A stretch of DNA of 64,000 bases from Utricularia gibba (Eukaryota; Streptophyta; Magnoliopsida; Lamiales; Lentibulariaceae). Below, in pieces: positions 47,930 to 59,615 of the stretch (positions are counted from its first letter, which is position 1; every line of letters starts with the position of its first letter). The notes beneath the pieces are model-generated. The model was not told where the DNA came from. It did not search any database and saw only the letters and a program-made list of their open reading frames with translations. The DNA is taken from positions 62,001 to 126,000 of the forward strand of contig NEEC01000013.1 of the NCBI GenBank assembly GCA_002189035.1. The letters run 5' to 3'. The position numbers were made by a program, and so were the translations under genes.

Positions 47930-49296
47930 TGATAGCACACAAATTTTCAGGTTTTAGGATATGAAAAATCATAAATTTTTAATCTTGTTTAAGTGTTTAT
48001 TTTATAGTTTTAAGTGTTTTTATGAAATTTAGGAAAATGTAATTTTTGGTGTGATTAGTGGGCTAAATCAAAGGATTTAGCCCACCCCATATCTAACCCG
48101 GTTTTGGAGTTTAGCAGCAACCCGAGAATCAAGGAAGAGATCTGAAATTTGTGCAAGTCACCAAGCTGCAGGAGATAAAGAGCACTGTTCCGCCACCTAC
48201 AGTCTGCAGGTTCAGGCTGAGAACAGTGATGGTGTCAGGAACAGTGCGTGGGAGTAAATGAGGGAAGATATTATTTTCCAAAAGGAGAGAGCGGGAAAAA
48301 GAGAACACACGGCGAGGGGGACACAAGGGGTCTTCTTCCCCAACGGGAGAAACACCAACCAGAGGGGGGAAGGGAGGCCTTCATCATCAAGAACAGCACC
48401 GGAGCCCAGTCTAGCACTATTGTTCAGGGCTGTGAACAGTAGATAGCCGGCGGAAAAACAATATCTATTTGCTTTCCGTTTTTCTGAACATTTCAAGTTT
48501 CTGCATTTGACTTGTTACAATGTTTCTGCCATTTTGGCCAGCTTATATGAATGAAATCGTGTTTTATTTCCAAAGCATGAGTGGCTAGAGTCTTAGGGAT
48601 GCCTTAAGGTGAAGGGGTGTGGTGTGTGCTTAGGGTTAATGATGAAATTTATGTGTATTCCTTAACTTTTGTTTCTAATAAACCATGGATATACATAAGG
48701 AGGGAAGCAAGTAGTTTCACAACTTAGATGCTTGGTTTAAAGGTAGACCAACAAACCAAGACGGGAGCAGTCGGTGTTAGTCCAGGGTAGAACCAGTAGA
48801 ACCGGGTAGACCTAGTTCTATATGACTTGCATGCGGGTAGACCTAATTGCAATGTGGATTATGACATTAGGGACTAGCTTAAGCCAAAAATATGATGAAT
48901 GACCTGGGTAGACTTAGGTTATTTGAAGTTGTGAGTGTAGGAAGATAATAAATTGAGTTAGGAAGCTTAGCATAACACAACCCGCAGACCCTTAAGGCGT
49001 CCTCGTATTAGTCTGAGTCAAAACCAGTACCTATTACCCTAGCGTAGAAACCTGATATTGATTACCTACCTTGTTTACTGAACTTGTTTACCACTGTTAG
49101 TCCGAGCTTAGACTATTATCCGAAATTATGCATGTACTAAAACACTTAGCAAACACAAGCTCTTCGTGATCGACCCCGAAATCCACTATACAAGTTTTCT
49201 AAATTTGTATTTTGTGTAGATTAGGGAGTATAAATTTATTTGATACGGATTTTTTATTTTTATTTGCAACGATATTAGGAAAATTCCCGTTTATCA
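47930..49296 (-). mobile_element. Solo-LTR family A copy (A6), inverted
   Basis: On the plus strand it runs TGATAGCACACAAATTTTC ... AAATTCCCGTTTATCA, the reverse complement of the family A ends. Flanks AGGGT and AGGCC share only three bases, so the target repeat is degraded. The perfect 12-bp hairpin lies at 48058-48085. It sits inside the Mutator-like element. Confidence 0.88.
48058..48085. other. Hairpin of LTR family A, reference version
   Basis: GTGGGCTAAATC, loop AAAG, GATTTAGCCCAC, the same perfect stem as in copy A4. Confidence 0.85.
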
Positions 49297-49421
49297 AGGC
49301 CAATCATAATGAATTATGAATCACTAATAATGAAGGGCTCCATTACTCATGACATATAATATTAATAATATAAAGTTATTTGTGACCAATATTGTAAAAC
49401 CTACATTTTCATTTAAACCTA

Positions 49422-49809
49422 TGTCATTGAGAGAAGTAAACATTATATCTTGGGCCAATTAAACATGTGCATGGCAGAGCACCGGGCCGATGCTAAATTA
49501 GCTTTTGCCAAATAAGTGTATAAAATAGACTTATTCTATAAATCTTTGCAAAATAGTAATACTTTTTGAAAAATAATTATTTTTATTGAATTTATATTTT
49601 ATTTGATGTATAAATACCATCCTTTAATAAACATAGTATTTTTATTTAATAATAATTTTATTTTTGAAATACAATTGATATTAAAAATGTAACTTTAAAA
49701 CGAAATATAGTTAGCTTTATTAATGATATTGTATATAATTAATTATAATGTTATATATTCAAAAATATTATGATTCATAATGTTAAAAATTTATATAAAC
49801 ATCGAACAT
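49422..49809. other. Rest of repeat D, then AT-rich spacer
   Basis: 49422-49460 (GAGAAGTAAACATTATATC, TTGGGCC) continues repeat D as seen at 56611-56645. The remaining 350 bp are very AT-rich and hold nothing recognisable. Confidence 0.55.
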
Positions 49810-51931
49810 GAAATTACTATCATTCTAAGTTCAAACTAACAATGAAAATCAAATTCAATAAACAAAATCAAGTCTCAATGATGGAAATAAAATATATTGG
49901 TTCGAACACAGAGTAATACTAAGATGTCTTAAGGGTGTGCAAATGATGTGATGCTAAGATGCGTAACTTAATCTACAATGTTCCTATACTCACAACGCCA
50001 AATAAATTAGGCCTACTCAAGTCATTTATCATGTTTTCGGCTAATATAGTTCTCAATATCATCACCAACTTCGCAATTAGATTTACTCGCATGCAAAATA
50101 TATAGAACTAGGTTTACCCGTTCCATCCTTGACTTGATTTTCACTGATTTCTTTCTTTGTCCATCCTTTCTTTGTCCACGGTACGCAGTTCCTGGGAATA
50201 AGATTCCATCTCCTTTCTTTGTCCATCCTTGACTCGGTTTTCAATGATTTCTTCCGAAGAGCTGGTAATAGGAGCAAGGAATAGCCTACTCTCCCTAACA
50301 CTCTGATTGACCTTTAGGCATGGGAATAGCCTCATGTGATTCCCCCTTGGACGATTAGGAAGACAAGAGGATTCCCTTCGATTGCCTTCAAAACCGAATT
50401 GCGCGCATGTGCCCAACTGTTGCCAATGGCTAGTGGCAGGTCCGAGGTCACAACCTGTCCACTGTCGCGGAATCTAGCCCATAAACAATCCGCTACTTCC
50501 CTTGAACCGGCAAAGTTGGTGCTCTTCACCTTGATCTTTACCAAAATCCGTGAGGAGTGGTCTGCTACTCATGGACCTTGACTATGAGTTGTTACAGAAA
50601 GATTGCAACAAGACACGTGGAAGTATGCAGAATTCGAAATCAATTCAATGAAGAACCGAGTGTATTGCTCAGGACTTGGAAGGAAACTTTATCTTCTCCC
50701 AGAAACTAAAAAGTTTTAACCTAAAAGGACCCTGAAAACAAAAACGAAAAGGAAGCTAAGTGCTCTTCCTTCTTGAAAGGAGGAAAAACTCAAAAGTTCT
50801 AAGCACAACCGAAATTGTTCAAAAATTTAAAGTTCAAAAGTCTGAAACTAAGTGCTCCAAGTGGCTTTTATATTACTCCTCACGTGCATTAACTCCTTTG
50901 GGTCCCCTTCCCATCATTCCTTCTGTCTTGCGTGCACCAACAGCCTCCCTTTGCGTGCAAGTTAGTGCCCAATCGTTGCTGCAGATTCTGACATGCCGTA
51001 AGTCAGGGACCCTGACCAGTGTCAGTCTTCTGCCCACAATTGTTCCAATTCGCAGTCAAAATGTGAGAAAAAAGACTCTGACCACCTGCAATACTCCTAC
51101 AACACTCCACGACAGTCTCTTGACATGTTTCGGTCAAAGTGTGAGAAAAAAGACAGAAAATACATATAAAATAGGAAAATATGAATTTTCTAATAAAAGT
51201 CAAATACTTAATAATAAGACTCTTAATTTGGGCGACTTAATTCTAGATTAACACCTAATAAAGAACTAGAAAATGACACTTAACAGTGGAAGATAAAGCA
51301 TAACATTATTAAGATAAACTGAAGACAATAGCAAAGATATTGTAAAACAACAGTCAAAGTAACGAAATATCTAGCAAACTAAAGATAAAGTAAAGTGTTT
51401 CGTTCGTGATCTTCTACTATTCACTGCCCGTAACAGTAGCACTGAATTAGGTTTTTGATACTATTCTTTAAGTCTTTGGTTTTTCTTCTAGAGAAATCGC
51501 CTTTATCTTCCTTCCTTCGCGTTCTTTCTCTCCCTCTTGGGGTTTGGTCGTGTTCTCCTCCTCCTCTCTCCAAAAAATATCTTCCCTTCTTTTTTTTTTT
51601 CATTTTTCAAAGTTAGTACATTGCTCCTGACATCCGTATTGTTCCTGGCTTGAACTTACAGATTGCAGATGGCAGAACAATGCATTATGTCTCCTCTTTT
51701 AATGCTGCCTATTCTTCCAAATCTCTAGATGCATGAGATTTTTGTCTCCTCCATGATTTTAGAACTTTGATGATAGACTAGGAAAAAGGTTAATAACATG
51801 AAATGAGCTAAATTCCTTAATTTATGTCCTAAATTTTGGTAAAATACTAAAAACTATAAAATAAGCATTGAAAAAATGATTCGAAAGCATAATTTTATTA
51901 TTCTTAAAATAGAAAAATTTGTATGTTATCA
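49810..51931 (+). mobile_element. Solo-LTR family A copy (A7), broken and interrupted by family B
   Basis: The 5' fifth of family A is missing. The copy runs from GAAATTACTATCATTC to the family B junction near 50122, resumes after 51285, and ends GTATGTTATCA at 51931. About 200 bp of family A around the junction are missing, so the insertion was followed by a deletion. Confidence 0.75.
50122..51285 (-). mobile_element. Solo-LTR family B copy (B3), inverted, one end lost
   Basis: Ends on the plus strand with GACACTTAACA, the reverse complement of the TGTTAAGTG start. The other terminus is missing at the left junction with family A. A local duplication of about 98 bp (CTTTGTCCATCCTTGACT, 50116 and 50214 regions) is present. 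Frames up to 163 codons are not protein-like and match no domain. Confidence 0.75.
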
Positions 51932-52340
51932 CTAAGGTAAATTGGAAGGCTCTCAAAAAAATTGGTCAGCTCCCTTAAAATGACGTACACATCGTTTTCA
52001 CATTGTTTAGATGCTCATGGGGGTTTTCTCCAATTTTCTCATAACATTTTAGTACGAGATTGATCATAGATGGCTTGGGCTCATTTGCTCCATCATTTGG
52101 AAATCTAATGCATAGACCCCTATAGATATGATAAGCATCATCTAATTCGTTAAACGTCTTCTCATGTCCAATGGTTCGGAGCTACCTCAACTTGCTTGCT
52201 TCCATCACTTTCTTCCTATTCTAACTAATAGCTCACTCAATTTCTAGATAGAAAACAAGATTACCTACACGAGAAGAACACAATTGCATTAACTAAAACA
52301 CAAAACAATTCAACACTACTCCACCGCACCGACATCAATT
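51932..52340. other. Spacer between LTR copies
   Basis: About 400 bp with no recognisable gene or repeat boundary. Confidence 0.45.
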
Positions 52341-54838
52341 TGATAAACAAAATTCATAAGTCATTGTAGAAAATTGAATTTTTGTATCAAATAAATTTAT
52401 AAGCCTTAATCCTCACAAAATACAAACTAAATACAAGATGTGTAATGGAATTTTAGGATCGATCACAAAGTGGAAGTGCCTGTAGTGTGTTTTAGCATAT
52501 GCGAGTTTGCAGAATAAATGGTACTCTTAGTTCAAGATCAGATTAACAGCGATAGGCAAGTTCAATAAGTAAATCAAATCTCAACATAAAAAGTAACAAA
52601 GACAGGTTTTGTGCATAAAATAACACTAAGATGTCTCAAGATAGTTTAGGTGATATGATGTTCAAGTTTCCAATGAAATCTACAATTTTTCTATGTGCAT
52701 ATTCTAAACAACCTCAGTCTACCGATGTTATTTCTTGTGTTTTTTGCTAAGAAAGTCCCCAATACCCATGTGCATAATATGTAAAACTAGGTCTACCGAC
52801 TTGTACTGATTCTACTTAGGACTAACACATAATATCCTCATCATGATTCATTGGTCTACCTTTAAATCAAGCTTCTTAGCCACATAATTGTACATAATTA
52901 TAGTCCCCCTCCCCTCTCTTAGGTCTACCTGAGAGATGATAGAAATGAAAGGTGATGTACATAATTGTAGATTATCTAGTAAAACCTAGTCCACATCACT
53001 ATCCTACATCTTAAGGCATCCCTAAGATCTATTCACTCATATTCAAGAGATAAAGCATGATTTCATAAACATAAACTGAAGAAAACATCTCAAATATTGT
53101 CAAATAAACAATCATCGCAAAATATCTAGCAAACAAAAAAAAAATAAAGTAGAATAGTTTTGTTTTCCATCTACTATTGTCTATAGCCTGGAACAGTAGT
53201 GTTGGGCAAGGTTTTGGTGTTTGTTCTTTACATTAGATATTGTTGCGTGTCGTTTCCTCAACAAATTTTAAATATTTATAAAATGTAAAACACAAAAAGC
53301 ATAGTACGAGTATCGATCGAAGGGAGTTGTTTTTCATGAAAAGGTTTCTAAGAAACTTTCACAAAATGCCACGGTTTTACAAAATGGGGTTTTTAAGATG
53401 CAGAAATAAAAGTTATAACCGAAGTGATGGGCCTTGACTACGGTACGCAGTTCCTAGGAATAAGATTCCATCTCCTTTCTTTTTCCATCATTGACTCGGT
53501 TTTCACTGATTTCTTCCGAAGAGCTGGTAATAGAAGCAAGGAATAGCCTACTCTCCCTTACACTCTGATTGACCCTTAGGCATGGAAATAGCCTCATGTG
53601 ATTCTCCCTTGGACGATTAGGAAGACAAGAGGATTGTCTTCGATTGCCTTCAAAACCAAATGCGCGCGTGTGCCCAATTGTTGCCAACGGCCAGTGGCAG
53701 GTTCGAGGTCACAACCTGTCCACTGTCGCAGTATCTAACCCATAAACAATCCACTACTTCCCTCAAAGACTGCAACAATACGCGTGGAAGTATGCAGAAT
53801 CCGAAATCAATTCAGCGAAGAACCGAGTGTATTGCTAAAGACTTGAAAGGAAACTTCATCTACTTCCTAGAAACTAAAAGGTTTTTAGCCCAAAAGGGAC
53901 ATGAAAACATAAATGAAATTGAAAGGTAAATGTTCTTCCTCCTTGAGGGGAGGAAGAACTCCAAAGTTCTAAGTACAAGAGAAAATGTTCAAAAATCCGT
54001 AACTAAGTGCTCCAAGTGGCTTTTATATGACTCCCCACGTGCATTAACTCCTTTGGGTTCCCTTCTCATCATTCCTTCTGTCTTGCGTGCGCCAGCATCT
54101 TTCCTTTGCGTGCAAGTTAGCGCCAATCATTGCTGCAGACTCTGACATGCTGTAAGTCAGGGACCTTGACCAGTGTCAGTCTTCTGCCCACAATTGTTCC
54201 AAGTCGCATACAAGGCACGAAAAGTCAAACTCTGACCACCTGCAATACTCCTGCAACACTCAACGACAGTCTTCGGACATGTTTCGGTCAAAGTGTGAGA
54301 AAAAAGACATAAAATATATATAAAATAGGAAAATAAGAATTTTCTAATAAAAATCAAATACTTAATAATAATACTTCTAATTTGGGTGACTTAATAGTAG
54401 ATTAACACCTAATAATACCTAATAAATAATTAGAAAATAGCACTTAATAGATATTTTTCTTCTGGAAAAGTTGTCTTCTTCTTGCCTATTGTTCGTGTTT
54501 TTTAAGCTTCTTGGAGAGGCTCCCAATGAAGCTCCTCTCCTTTGGTTTCTCTCTCCTTCAAAAATATCTTCCTCACTCTTTTTCCAATGTGAATAGTGTT
54601 CCTAACATGCATGTTCTTGGCCTGAATTTGTAGACTACTACAACAAAAGTTACACTCATTTTAAGACCTTGCTACTATGCTCAAAAAGAGTTAATGACAT
54701 AGAGTGATTTAGCCCATATGCACACAAAATCATATCCATTCCTAAATTGATTAAACAACTAAAATCATGAAATAAACACAAAATATAATAAATAAGTTAC
54801 AATTTTCATATCATAAAAATAGGAAAATTTATGTATCA
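52341..54838 (+). mobile_element. Solo-LTR family A copy (A8) interrupted by family B
   Basis: Family A runs from TGATAAACAAAATTC, is cut at 53240/54450 by a family B LTR, and resumes with ATTTTTCTTCTGGAAAAG to end TTATGTATCA at 54838. The hairpin's left arm is lost here. No clean outer target repeat remains. Confidence 0.85.
53241..54449 (-). mobile_element. Solo-LTR family B copy (B4) nested in family A
   Basis: A 1209-bp inverted copy: the plus strand starts TGTTGCGTGTCGTTTCC and ends ATAGCACTTAATA, flanked by perfect GATAT repeats (53236-53240, 54450-54454). Uninterrupted family A copies read through the site, so the order of events is A first, then B. It is close in sequence to B3. Confidence 0.9.
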
Positions 54839-54864
54839 TCAAGGAGTTTAGGAATTTCATATAG

Positions 54865-55289
54865 ACATGGTTTAACGGTAATCCATACCCATAGTCATAA
54901 GAGCATCTTTACCCATTTACGGAAATAATGATCTGGCATTTTTGGAAATAGGGTAAAGATTTCCACAAATTCATAAATGTGCTTCTTTACTCATGAAACT
55001 GAAATGACGAAAGACATTTTCCTTCCAGAAACAGTTTAAAAGCAAGGTAATTTTATATTATTTTAATATTATGATTTACTAGAATGAATACAAACGTAAA
55101 AGAAATTCAATAAAGGAAACTCAATAACTCAATATCCGTAAATGCCATGTCAGCATTTACGAAAATTGGTAAAGATGCTCTAATCTCATATGACCACAAG
55201 TTAGCTATAAACCATGGCCATAGTTGTAATCTCATACGACCATGGGTTAGCTATAACCCATGACAATAGCCATAATCTCATATAGGCAT
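54865..55289. repeat. 46-bp tandem repeat hosting the MITE
   Basis: TAATCTCATA occurs at 55181, 55227 and 55273 with a 46-bp period; each unit contains a TTAGCTATAA.CCATG-like core. A partial unit at 54868-54897 lies left of the MITE. Confidence 0.75.
54901..55180. mobile_element. PIF/Harbinger-type (Tourist-like) MITE
   Basis: A 280-bp non-coding element with terminal inverted repeats GAGCATCTTTACC / GGTAAAGATGCTC and a 3-bp TAA duplication (54898-54900, 55181-55183), the size and target preference of PIF/Harbinger MITEs. It inserted into a unit of the 46-bp tandem repeat; intact units next door show the empty site CATAGTTGTAATCTCAT. Confidence 0.88.
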
Positions 55290-56525
55290 ATAAAAGATTA
55301 TTGAGCTAATAGAGTTGTAAACCTGTGACATGCATGGTACTCTCACAATGACATATGTGAATTTGAAAAAGAACCTTTTGGTCCATAGCTTGATTGAAAT
55401 GGCGAGGGATCGAGCAAGAATTAAGGCATCCACGGTGCAGGGATTCGTTGAAACTAAATTCAAATTCAAGATATCATATTAGAATGTATTGTCTATTTTG
55501 ATACAATACATATGAGTTGGTTTATGACACATGGAAGTATTCCATAATTGAGTTACCTATGTATCTCCATGAAATACAGAGGTAAAATGTGGGCAAAGTT
55601 GTTGTATTCAACAATGCTCATAGGAGGCATAGAGGGCACATGTTGCACTATGTTTTTTAGGCTTTCAGACCTTGTATCTCAAGTTACAAACATTGTTATC
55701 CAATGGTACAAATAGGTGAGGTGCACATGTATATCATGTATAACTACAAATTCATTTGTTGTTATGGTTACAATAGAGAATAATTTTGCATAAAAACAAG
55801 AACAGCTCTTTCACGCAGTCTCTAATAAAGTTAACAATGTATGAGTTGAAGAATATATTAGTGTCATGATGATAGCCATTGTATTCAAGATTAGTCCTAT
55901 GCATAGAGTTATCCACATTATTGACATCTTCAATAGAATATAAAACTAAGGATTTTGGAAAATTTTTTGAGTTCCATGCAACTATGATACAAGGTTCGTC
56001 TCTATTTCAAGTGCCATGTTACAAGATTATTTTTAATTTAACAATTAATTGTCATCACTATATAGGCATGTTACACCTTTAATATAAATCTATGGAAGGT
56101 TATTGATAAGTTATATTTGGTGAAGACACTTTCTGTTGTGTACTCAAATAACTTTAACCCCTTACAAGATAAAGTCAAATGGAATGATACTTCCTTCTTT
56201 TTATTGCTGAACCGAATAGATTAGGTGAATGTCATCGTTCTGGATGACATGCAACAACTCAAGTGCATGGAAAAATGTATTAGAGAGTTGGTTCATCACT
56301 CTATAGAATATCAACTCACAACTGGAACCTAAGAGAATCATCACAAATTCAAGGGGAGAGAGATACTACATTATCTCAAAGTACACGGCATTTGTCATAT
56401 ACATTGAGGCCCCTTCCAATGATAGATACGATGGAAGCATTCAGTATAAACTCTAGTCTTGTTTCCAATCAAGGGGAGAGAGGTACTGATACATTCTTTG
56501 CAAAGTCTAGTTTTCAAAAAATCTC
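55290..56525. other. Intergenic, no gene recognised
   Basis: AT-rich with short frames. The phrase AATCAAGGGGAGAGAG recurs (about 56349 and 56467). It may belong to an old element together with repeat D, but no domain is identifiable. Confidence 0.4.
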
Positions 56526-56645
56526 ACCCGCACCATGCTCCCTCCCAACTCATGCATTTCAAGGTGACTTGGAGAGAGAAATTGAATGAATTCTGAAGAA
56601 GTTTAAACATGTGTTGGCAAGAGAAGTAAACATTACATCTTGGGC
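56526..56645. repeat. Dispersed repeat D, uninterrupted copy
   Basis: CACCATGCTCCCTCCCAAC through AGAAGTAAACATTACATC and TTGGGC matches 47421-47504 plus 49422-49460. It preserves the empty site of the Mutator-like element. Its right edge is cut by family A copy A9. Confidence 0.7.
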
Positions 56646-58058
56646 TGATAAACATAAATTTTAGCATATCGTTGCAAATAAAGAAAATCTCCGTATCAAG
56701 TAAATTTATAAGCCCTTATCTACACAAAATACAAATTTAGAAAACTTGTATAGTGGATGTCGGGGTCGATCACGAAGAGCTTGTGCTTGCTAAGTGTTTT
56801 AGTAAATGTACAATTCGGAATAACAATAAGTCTTAGTCTAAGCTTGGACCAACAATGGTAAACAAGTTCGGTAAATAAAATCAGTAAACAATATCAAGTC
56901 TTAACGTTAAGGTAACAGGTACCGGTTCTAACTCGGAATAATACTAACGTGCCTTAAGGATCTAAAAGTGGTATGGTGCCAAAATTCCTAATTTAATCTA
57001 CCATTTTCCTACATTCACAACTTCAAATAACCTAATTTTACCCAGGTCATTCATCATATTTTCAGCTAAGCTAGTCCCTCATATCATCATCAACATTGCA
57101 ATTAGATCTACCCGCATGCAAAGTATAAAGAACTAGGTCTACCCGGTTCTACTGGTTATACCCCGAACTATCACCTACTGCTCCCGTCTTGATTTATTGG
57201 TCTACCTCTAAATCAAGCATCTAAGTTATGAAGCTACTTGTTTCCCTCCTTAGGTCTACCCATGGTTTGATACAAACAAGAGTTAAGAAACAATGGTAAA
57301 TTTTATTAAAATTCCTAAACCCACACCACCATGCTTCACCTTAACGCACTTCTAGGGTTTAGCTACTCATGTTTTGAAGGTAAAAAGTAATGACATTAAC
57401 ATAAAACCATGAAAATGTTAAGAACATTGTGTAGAAGTTGGATGCAGAAACTAAAAGAAAGCGATAAGTGTTCTGGTTTCCGTCTGCCACTGTTCATAGG
57501 CCAGAACAGTAGCGCTGGACTGGTCTTGATGCTGTTGTTGAGGATGAAGTTCTTCTTCTCCTCTTCTTCTAATCGGTGTTCTTCGTGTTGGAGGTGTTGT
57601 TGTTGGTGGAGAAGTTGTCCCCCCCTAGAGGTTTCTGAATGTTGGAGAGAAAATCCCCCCCGTGTGTATTCTAAAAAACGCGTTGTCCTTTTGTGATTCT
57701 CTCTCCTCTACCTTTCTCTCGCCTCCCACTACCCAAAGCAACTACATTCTATGACAGTTCTATTGCTCCTGTTCCTGACTTGCAGACTGCTGTCGAGACA
57801 GTGTATTCATTGCCTCCTGCTGCGCGGTAACTTACACGAAATCCTTGACTTTTCCATGATTTTCGGATAGCTGCTGGGCTCAAAATTGGTTTAGACAATG
57901 GGTGGGCTAAATCAAAGAATTTAGCCCAATAACACATCAAAAATCACATTTCCTTAAATTATATATAAAAATACTTAAAACTATAAAATAAAAAACTAAA
58001 CATAATTAAAAACTCATGATTTTCATATCCTAAAAATATTAAAATTTGTGTGCTATCA
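56646..58058 (+). mobile_element. Solo-LTR family A copy (A9) with target duplication
   Basis: A 1413-bp copy from TGATAAACATAAATTTTAG to TTGTGTGCTATCA with perfect TGGGC repeats (56641-56645, 58059-58063). It is close to A4 in length and order. The hairpin at 57902-57929 has lost 2 of 12 pairs. No coding domains. Confidence 0.92.
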
Positions 58059-58063
58059 TGGGC

Positions 58064-58887
58064 CTATTTCATCATGTTTTAACTCTTCAACTACAATTCT
58101 TGTATTGTTGAACCAATCAATGTTAAAATATAAATAAAGAACATTTATGATAAAAGACACCAGTTACATTCCTAGGCAACTCCATGTTTTGGCAATAGAG
58201 TCGTTTTTAGTTGGAGGTAAACTTATGCATTGAGGATGGGCTCACCCATATGGACACATACCTCTCAATCCTCTTGAATTTCTAGGATAATGAAATCAGC
58301 AATTGTGTGCACCATTAAAGCGATAAAATTTGTGAAATACATTATTTTACATTTTCAATTTACAAAATACATCTTTTTGGGCTGATTTGGTGAAACACAT
58401 TATTTCGCATTTTCGATTTGTAAAATACATCTTCCACATACTATTTTTGTTTACGGAATGTAATTAATGGCCAGATGATGTATTTTGTAATTAATGGAAG
58501 GGTCTCATGAAACTTATTGGGAATAAAATTAGTGGTGTATTCAAGAAGAAATAAATGTTTTAAAACCATCTAAAATATAGTTCGATGCTAGATCTGATTT
58601 TTAAAACAATGATTTAGAGTCGAACAGATAATTCACCTTCGAGTGATACAAAACACTACTTTATATCAACCAAAAACAAAACAAAAATTAAAAGGAGAAC
58701 TATAAAAAAAAACTTGCTGTCATAAAATGATCATAATCAATATCAAGTAAGATAAAAATAATGGCAGTTTTGACCAGCATTTTTATTAGTTTGACAGTTT
58801 AGATTAACATATATTTACCAATGATAGTTTTCGACTTTAATGATAGTTTGACCATATCATATTATTATAATTTATACAATTAACTTT
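58064..58887. other. AT-rich sequence with 58-bp duplication
   Basis: GTGAAATACATTATTTTAC at 58332 and GTGAAACACATTATTTCGC at 58390 start two 58-bp tandem units, each ending AAAATACATCTT. Otherwise AT-rich with no gene. Confidence 0.55.
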
Positions 58888-59615
58888 TAATGATTATAAT
58901 ATTGACCATGAACAATTCATAGATAAGACAAAATGTTCTTGATATGTTTTTCGAAAATTCAATTTTAAACTTACCTTTTATTATATTGGTAAAAATAATC
59001 AATAATTTTTTATCGATTAAACAACTTTAATCAATAGTTGAAGTTCTTTTAACCAAACAATTTATGGATTGGGTAATTTTGACAATCAATCATTTGTATT
59101 AAATTTGTCAACCAAACAAGTTTTATTGATTTGTATATTTTTAATTATATATATCCACTTTTTTCAATTTGAAAATTTTGAATATCAATTATTTATGAAA
59201 AAATATACGCATTGGTTACAAATACATTTATGATAATTTATAAAAATAATACATAATGATTATAATGGTGAATAATAATAATTCATATATAATATAAATT
59301 TAAATTATATAAAAAACTTGACCATCATTTTATTAACAATGATGAAACTAGTCAATAACTTTTATCAATTACATAACATCAACCATTAGTTGAAATTATT
59401 TTAATCAAATATTTTATTGATTTGGTAATTATTACTATCAATTATTTGTATTTAATTTATCAATTTAAACAATACAGCTTTCACCATACATAGACACTTT
59501 TATCAATTTAAAAATACTATCAATTATTTCTACAAAAAAATATAACTTTATCTTAATTTTATCCATTGTACAAACTAATAATTACAACCCTTATGGTTTA
59601 ATTTCTTCGCATTTT
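58888..59615. repeat. Diverged tandem repeat of about 365 bp
   Basis: TAATGATTATAAT begins near 58888 and again near 59254. Both units then carry AGTTGAA.TT.TTTTAA, TTATTGATTTGGTAATT-like and ATCAATTATTTGTATT phrases in the same order. Extremely AT-rich, with no coding signal. Confidence 0.6.

Larger units (their letters stand above)
47505..49411. mobile_element. Mutator-like TIR element holding a nested LTR
   Basis: Long imperfect terminal inverted repeats of about 60 bp start with GTAGGTTATATAATATTG near 47511; the right end, read in reverse complement, gives GTAGGTTTTACAATATTG. A 10-bp direct repeat TTTAAACCTA flanks the element (47495-47504 and 49412-49421), in the 8-11 bp range of Mutator-like elements. 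Without the nested LTR at 47930-49296 it is about 540 bp and non-coding. The related locus near 56602-56610 lacks it. Confidence 0.75.

Noticed and set aside
50760-51251. A 163-codon open frame on the plus strand
   Set aside because: It lies wholly within family B LTR sequence, is not open in the sister copies (split at 53930-54312), and resembles no protein.
52341-58058. Paired family A LTRs A8 and A9 as the ends of one retrotransposon
   Set aside because: A9 has its own perfect TGGGC duplication, and the DNA between the two contains a MITE, tandem repeats and host repeat D, not retrotransposon domains.
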